Of a DNA stretch of 64,000 nucleotides, positions 61,193-64,000 are shown in pieces (position 1 is the stretch's first letter; each line of letters opens with the position of its first letter). The stretch spans positions 8,059,001-8,123,000 of the forward strand of contig CM043942.1 of NCBI GenBank assembly GCA_014529385.2. Reading direction: 5' to 3'. A program made the position numbers and the translations under genes. The notes beneath the pieces were generated by a model that was given only the letters and a program-made list of their open reading frames with translations, did no database searches and had not been told where the DNA came from. This DNA is from Adiantum capillus-veneris (Eukaryota; Streptophyta; Polypodiopsida; Polypodiales; Pteridaceae).

Positions 61193-63856
61193 TGAGGCGG
61201 TCCGGGGCGGGCAACAAGAAAAGTGGCCTCTAGACACCCTTCAACGCTCCCGTGCAGCTCAATGGGGCTGGGGCACAACACAACACAAACCAAAACAACA
61301 AACCCACAGCCAAATCCCAACTACACAAGGGGCACCACCTAGTTTAAGAGCGAACTAGGACGCAAAAGAGGAGAATCGTTAGAGCAACCACAAACAAGCA
61401 AGGAATTTACACTAACCCTAACACCAATGGAACACTCTTACACACTAAAACACGATAGAGAGAGAGAGAGAGAGAGAGATAGTGCTCGGGCTGCTTGAAA
61501 CGTATCGGCAATGATCAAGCAAACACAACTATATATTTAAGAAAGAGAGAGAAAGGGGGAGGGGGTGCTTGTTGCATTAATACCTTCTTACGAATCTGTC
61601 ATGACAAATCAAAGTGAGATTAGTATTTGTTCAACATAGCTTGCATAAATTTCACCACAACACATCACAAGAAAAGCCACCCCAATCACTATCTTAAGGC
61701 CAGGGGAGTCCTCTCCACCCTGTCGCCTTCTTACAGTATGTGGGATTTATGGCTAGATTGATGACAACACCAGAGACAAGCTATCAAGAACTTAACAAAA
61801 AACACCAAGACACTTACGCATCATTGTTGTCCATTACTTCACGTTGGAAAGGAGACAAAGTATCCAAGCTTAGTCCAAATCCACCCTCCTTGATTCAGCA
61901 AATGTTGGGCTTACACTAGTAGGAGAAATGATAGATTTCCTACTCTCAATTGAATGATCACTCTCTCTCTTACAATGGCATAGAGTTCCTTTGCTAATCC
62001 CCTATTACAACACATGCACATGCATAAGACAATGAGCTTCCACTCAAGAGCTCCTTCTAAAGAGGTTGAGCTTGGCTTCTCAAGCTATAGCATAGTGCTC
62101 TTGCTTATGGCTCTCCCTTTTGTGCTAGCTACACCCTCCTTTTATAGCAATTTTGAAGGCTAGGGTTACTCCTCTAACCATGGTTGGGTTAGATTTTCAG
62201 CAATTTATCTAATTTCTTTTGCTTGGAATTATCAAGAAGTTGGTGAGGAAAGAGAGAGGAGAGAAATGGAGGTGATAGGACTTTTCATAGTGGGTTAGTG
62301 TTAATAGAGTTAGTATTAATTTACAAATGGAATTGGATATTTACAATGGGAGTATCCATGTAGGATACAAATAAGGAAGAAAAAAACTCTTAAGAAGTAA
62401 GAAAAGGTGGCTTTCTTACAAGGTTGATGCTCCAAGTGTCTTGAGTAGGGCCAATTTTGACGCTTGTTGACGGTCCACTAGCTTTGACGGTACATTTTTT
62501 CTCCACTCTTGACCTTCCTTGAGAGACAAGGTAATTGAAGCTGAGTAATCAACCACCATGATGCTGTCTTTTAAGCGAAGAGGCTGAATTTTGTGGTTTT
62601 TTTATAGATATGGGTAAATTGGAGGAGGAAAAATGAGACTAGGTGGTCAATTTTGGAATGGAATTGTGTGTGGGAGGTATGAGTTCACCATGGTTTCTCT
62701 TATTCTTCAAGGTTGAGGAGAAGGTGAGTAGGGTGCAGAGAGGAGTGGTGAGAGAGATGGGGATGATGAGTGGAGAAGTGTGTGTGAAAGAGGAAAATGA
62801 TAAAGTGGAAGAGAGAGTGTGGCTGCATAGCATGGGAAAACTGGGGTCCACTAATAAAATCATAGCTCACAGCTCGTAGCTCAAAAAAATATGAAAAACT
62901 TTGAGGCAAAAGTTCAGCCCACGAGCTACAACTTTTGTTTGTATCACCTTTTCAAATTCGGAGAGCAAGTGAACTTTAAAAATTCAGCAAAACCAACCGT
63001 TTTTTTCCACTGCACAAGGTCCTTGTGGGGTCCTTCTTTGGATGATTCTTTTGAATACCTCCAAGAGTGAGCCCTCCATAGTGCATGTATGCATGCCACC
63101 TACCCTTGACCTTATTTGGTAGGTCTATAATTGAAGATATTGTTGAGATTATGATATAAGTGAATAGTACAACTAAGAAAATCAAATATTGAGGGGTCTA
63201 AAAAATATGTACATGTCAAATATAAATAATATAAGTGGAAAAAAATATAAAGGGGTCAAAAGAAATCTCTCTCATTATGAGGCTACCATAAAAAGATAAA
63301 TATTTTTGGTGTTCTAATTTTTTAGAAAAAAACAAAATAGATGTAGGAAGGGAAAAATCACAATAGTGAAAAAATATAGACATAAATAAAACTAGTTTTT
63401 TTGGATTTTTGTTGGGGTGGAGTTACACCAAATATAAGAGAAGCTTACATGAAAATATTTCTATATGGAATAAAGAGTATGAAAAATGGTAAGAAAAATT
63501 GTGGTAATGGTGAGGCAATGTACAGAGCATAAATAACACACACCTAGGTAGAAATATTTAAATAAATATCAAAATAATTATGAAAAAATCTTTTATTTAG
63601 GCCCTATATACAAAGAAATATTTACATACGCATGGGCCATAATATACTTATTTTTTTTATTTATTTTTATTTTTTTGGCTCAACTAGCCCAATGACTAGC
63701 TAATTGAGGGTTTTTTAAGAAGATATGGGAAAAGTCCCGTGACTCACGCACGCCTATGTACAGTGAAATGGTAGGGATAGCCACAGTGTTTGGGTGATTT
63801 TGGTAGGGTGAGGTAACTCATTGTGGCAATTACAAAGAGCCGAAAAACGGCTATCA
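61193..63856 (-). repeat. LTR of element L (2.66 kb), Gypsy-B-like
   Basis: Plus-view start TGAGGCGG, end CTATCA; on the right it abuts a minus-strand PPT identical in style to that of Gypsy-B (GGGGGAGGGCTAA then TGAT). Near the left end it has ggggcaccacctagtttaag, related to the reverse complement of the Gypsy-B LTR U5 region, plus a GA run (61457-61478) and an AT-rich TATA candidate near 61533. No convincing gene inside; frames near 62640-62880 are not supported. Confidence 0.65.
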
Positions 63857-63872
63857 TTAGCCCTCCCCCTGG
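63857..63872 (-). other. Element L polypurine tract
   Basis: Minus-strand CCAGGGGGAGGGCTAA directly before the LTR end. Confidence 0.75.
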
Positions 63873-64000
63873 ATGATGGTATATTCATGTACCATCATAG
63901 AGCATCTTTTCCAAAGAGAGTGCTTCAGAGTCCTTGACGAGATCTTTATTGTTTGGCCCCTCAGAATTTTGGCTAGAGTTACACTCATGCTTCATGTAAC
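63873..64000 (-). other. Element L internal 3' end
   Basis: Short internal sequence running off the edge. It starts with an inverted repeat (atgatggta 63873-63881, taccatcat 63890-63898). Confidence 0.5.

Noticed and set aside
62639-62909. Short frames in the right-hand AT-rich region as host genes
   Set aside because: They overlap on both strands, lack recognisable motifs and lie inside the LTR of element L.

Overview
The window looks like intergenic nuclear DNA from a land plant with a large, retrotransposon-rich genome. I found no host protein gene, rRNA, tRNA or CRISPR array. Nearly everything that can be assigned is LTR retrotransposon: Ty3/Gypsy and Ty1/Copia polyproteins with plant-type zinc knuckles, retropepsins, reverse transcriptases (RT), RNases H and integrases, with initiator-Met and Asp-like tRNA primer-binding sites. 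Most reading frames carry stops or frameshifts, so these are mostly decayed copies. The species cannot be fixed from the sequence; a fern, another non-flowering plant or a large-genome seed plant would all fit.

Left part (1-22131), a four-deep nest. Gypsy-C (minus strand, LTR 20256-21896, gag 18939-19841) is split by Gypsy-A1 (minus, LTR 17943-18938, gag 1-1522). The long leader of A1 is split by Gypsy-B (plus, 2033-16794, 4-bp target repeat CTGT). The 5' LTR of B is split by Copia-1 (minus, 2953-8410, target repeat TGCAC). A small Gypsy pol fragment (21897-22131) separates C from the next element.

Middle part (22132-45437), one giant Gypsy, A2 (minus strand, about 18.4 kb without its guest). 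Its order is 5' LTR, Asp-type PBS, 1.75-kb leader, N-terminal domain, gag, zinc knuckles, protease, RT, RNase H, integrase. It then carries a second retropepsin-like ORF with W-x-P-K repeats, a 2.7-kb spacer, a large ORF4 (transposon-associated-like domain plus coiled coils), PPT and 3' LTR. Copia-H (plus, 32757-37636, target repeat CTGGG) sits inside its RT.

Right part (45438-64000) is more tangled. It holds two LTR families (S1, S2), a gag-protease element without RT or integrase (G, 47798-52046), fragments of C-like and S2-like LTRs, and a decayed plus-strand relative of A (I, 53864-55567). It continues with a plus-strand Gypsy (J, 56960-59035), a minus-strand Copia fragment (K) and a 2.66-kb LTR (L, 61193-63856) whose element runs off the right edge.

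The most interesting signal is in the noncoding leaders of the A-type elements. Each element carries its own repeated 16-22 bp palindrome: AGTCTATCGCGATAGACT in A1, ACATCCTACGCGTAGGATGT (20-base core of a 22-mer) in A2, and ATGGATTGCAATCCAT in I. In A1 and A2 the LTR also carries half of that same element's palindrome at nearly the same offset. In A2 the palindromes precede both gag and ORF4. Together with a triple-repeat N-terminal domain shared by A1, A2 and I, and a second protease/W-x-P-K module, this looks like a cis-acting system that I do not recognise as described.
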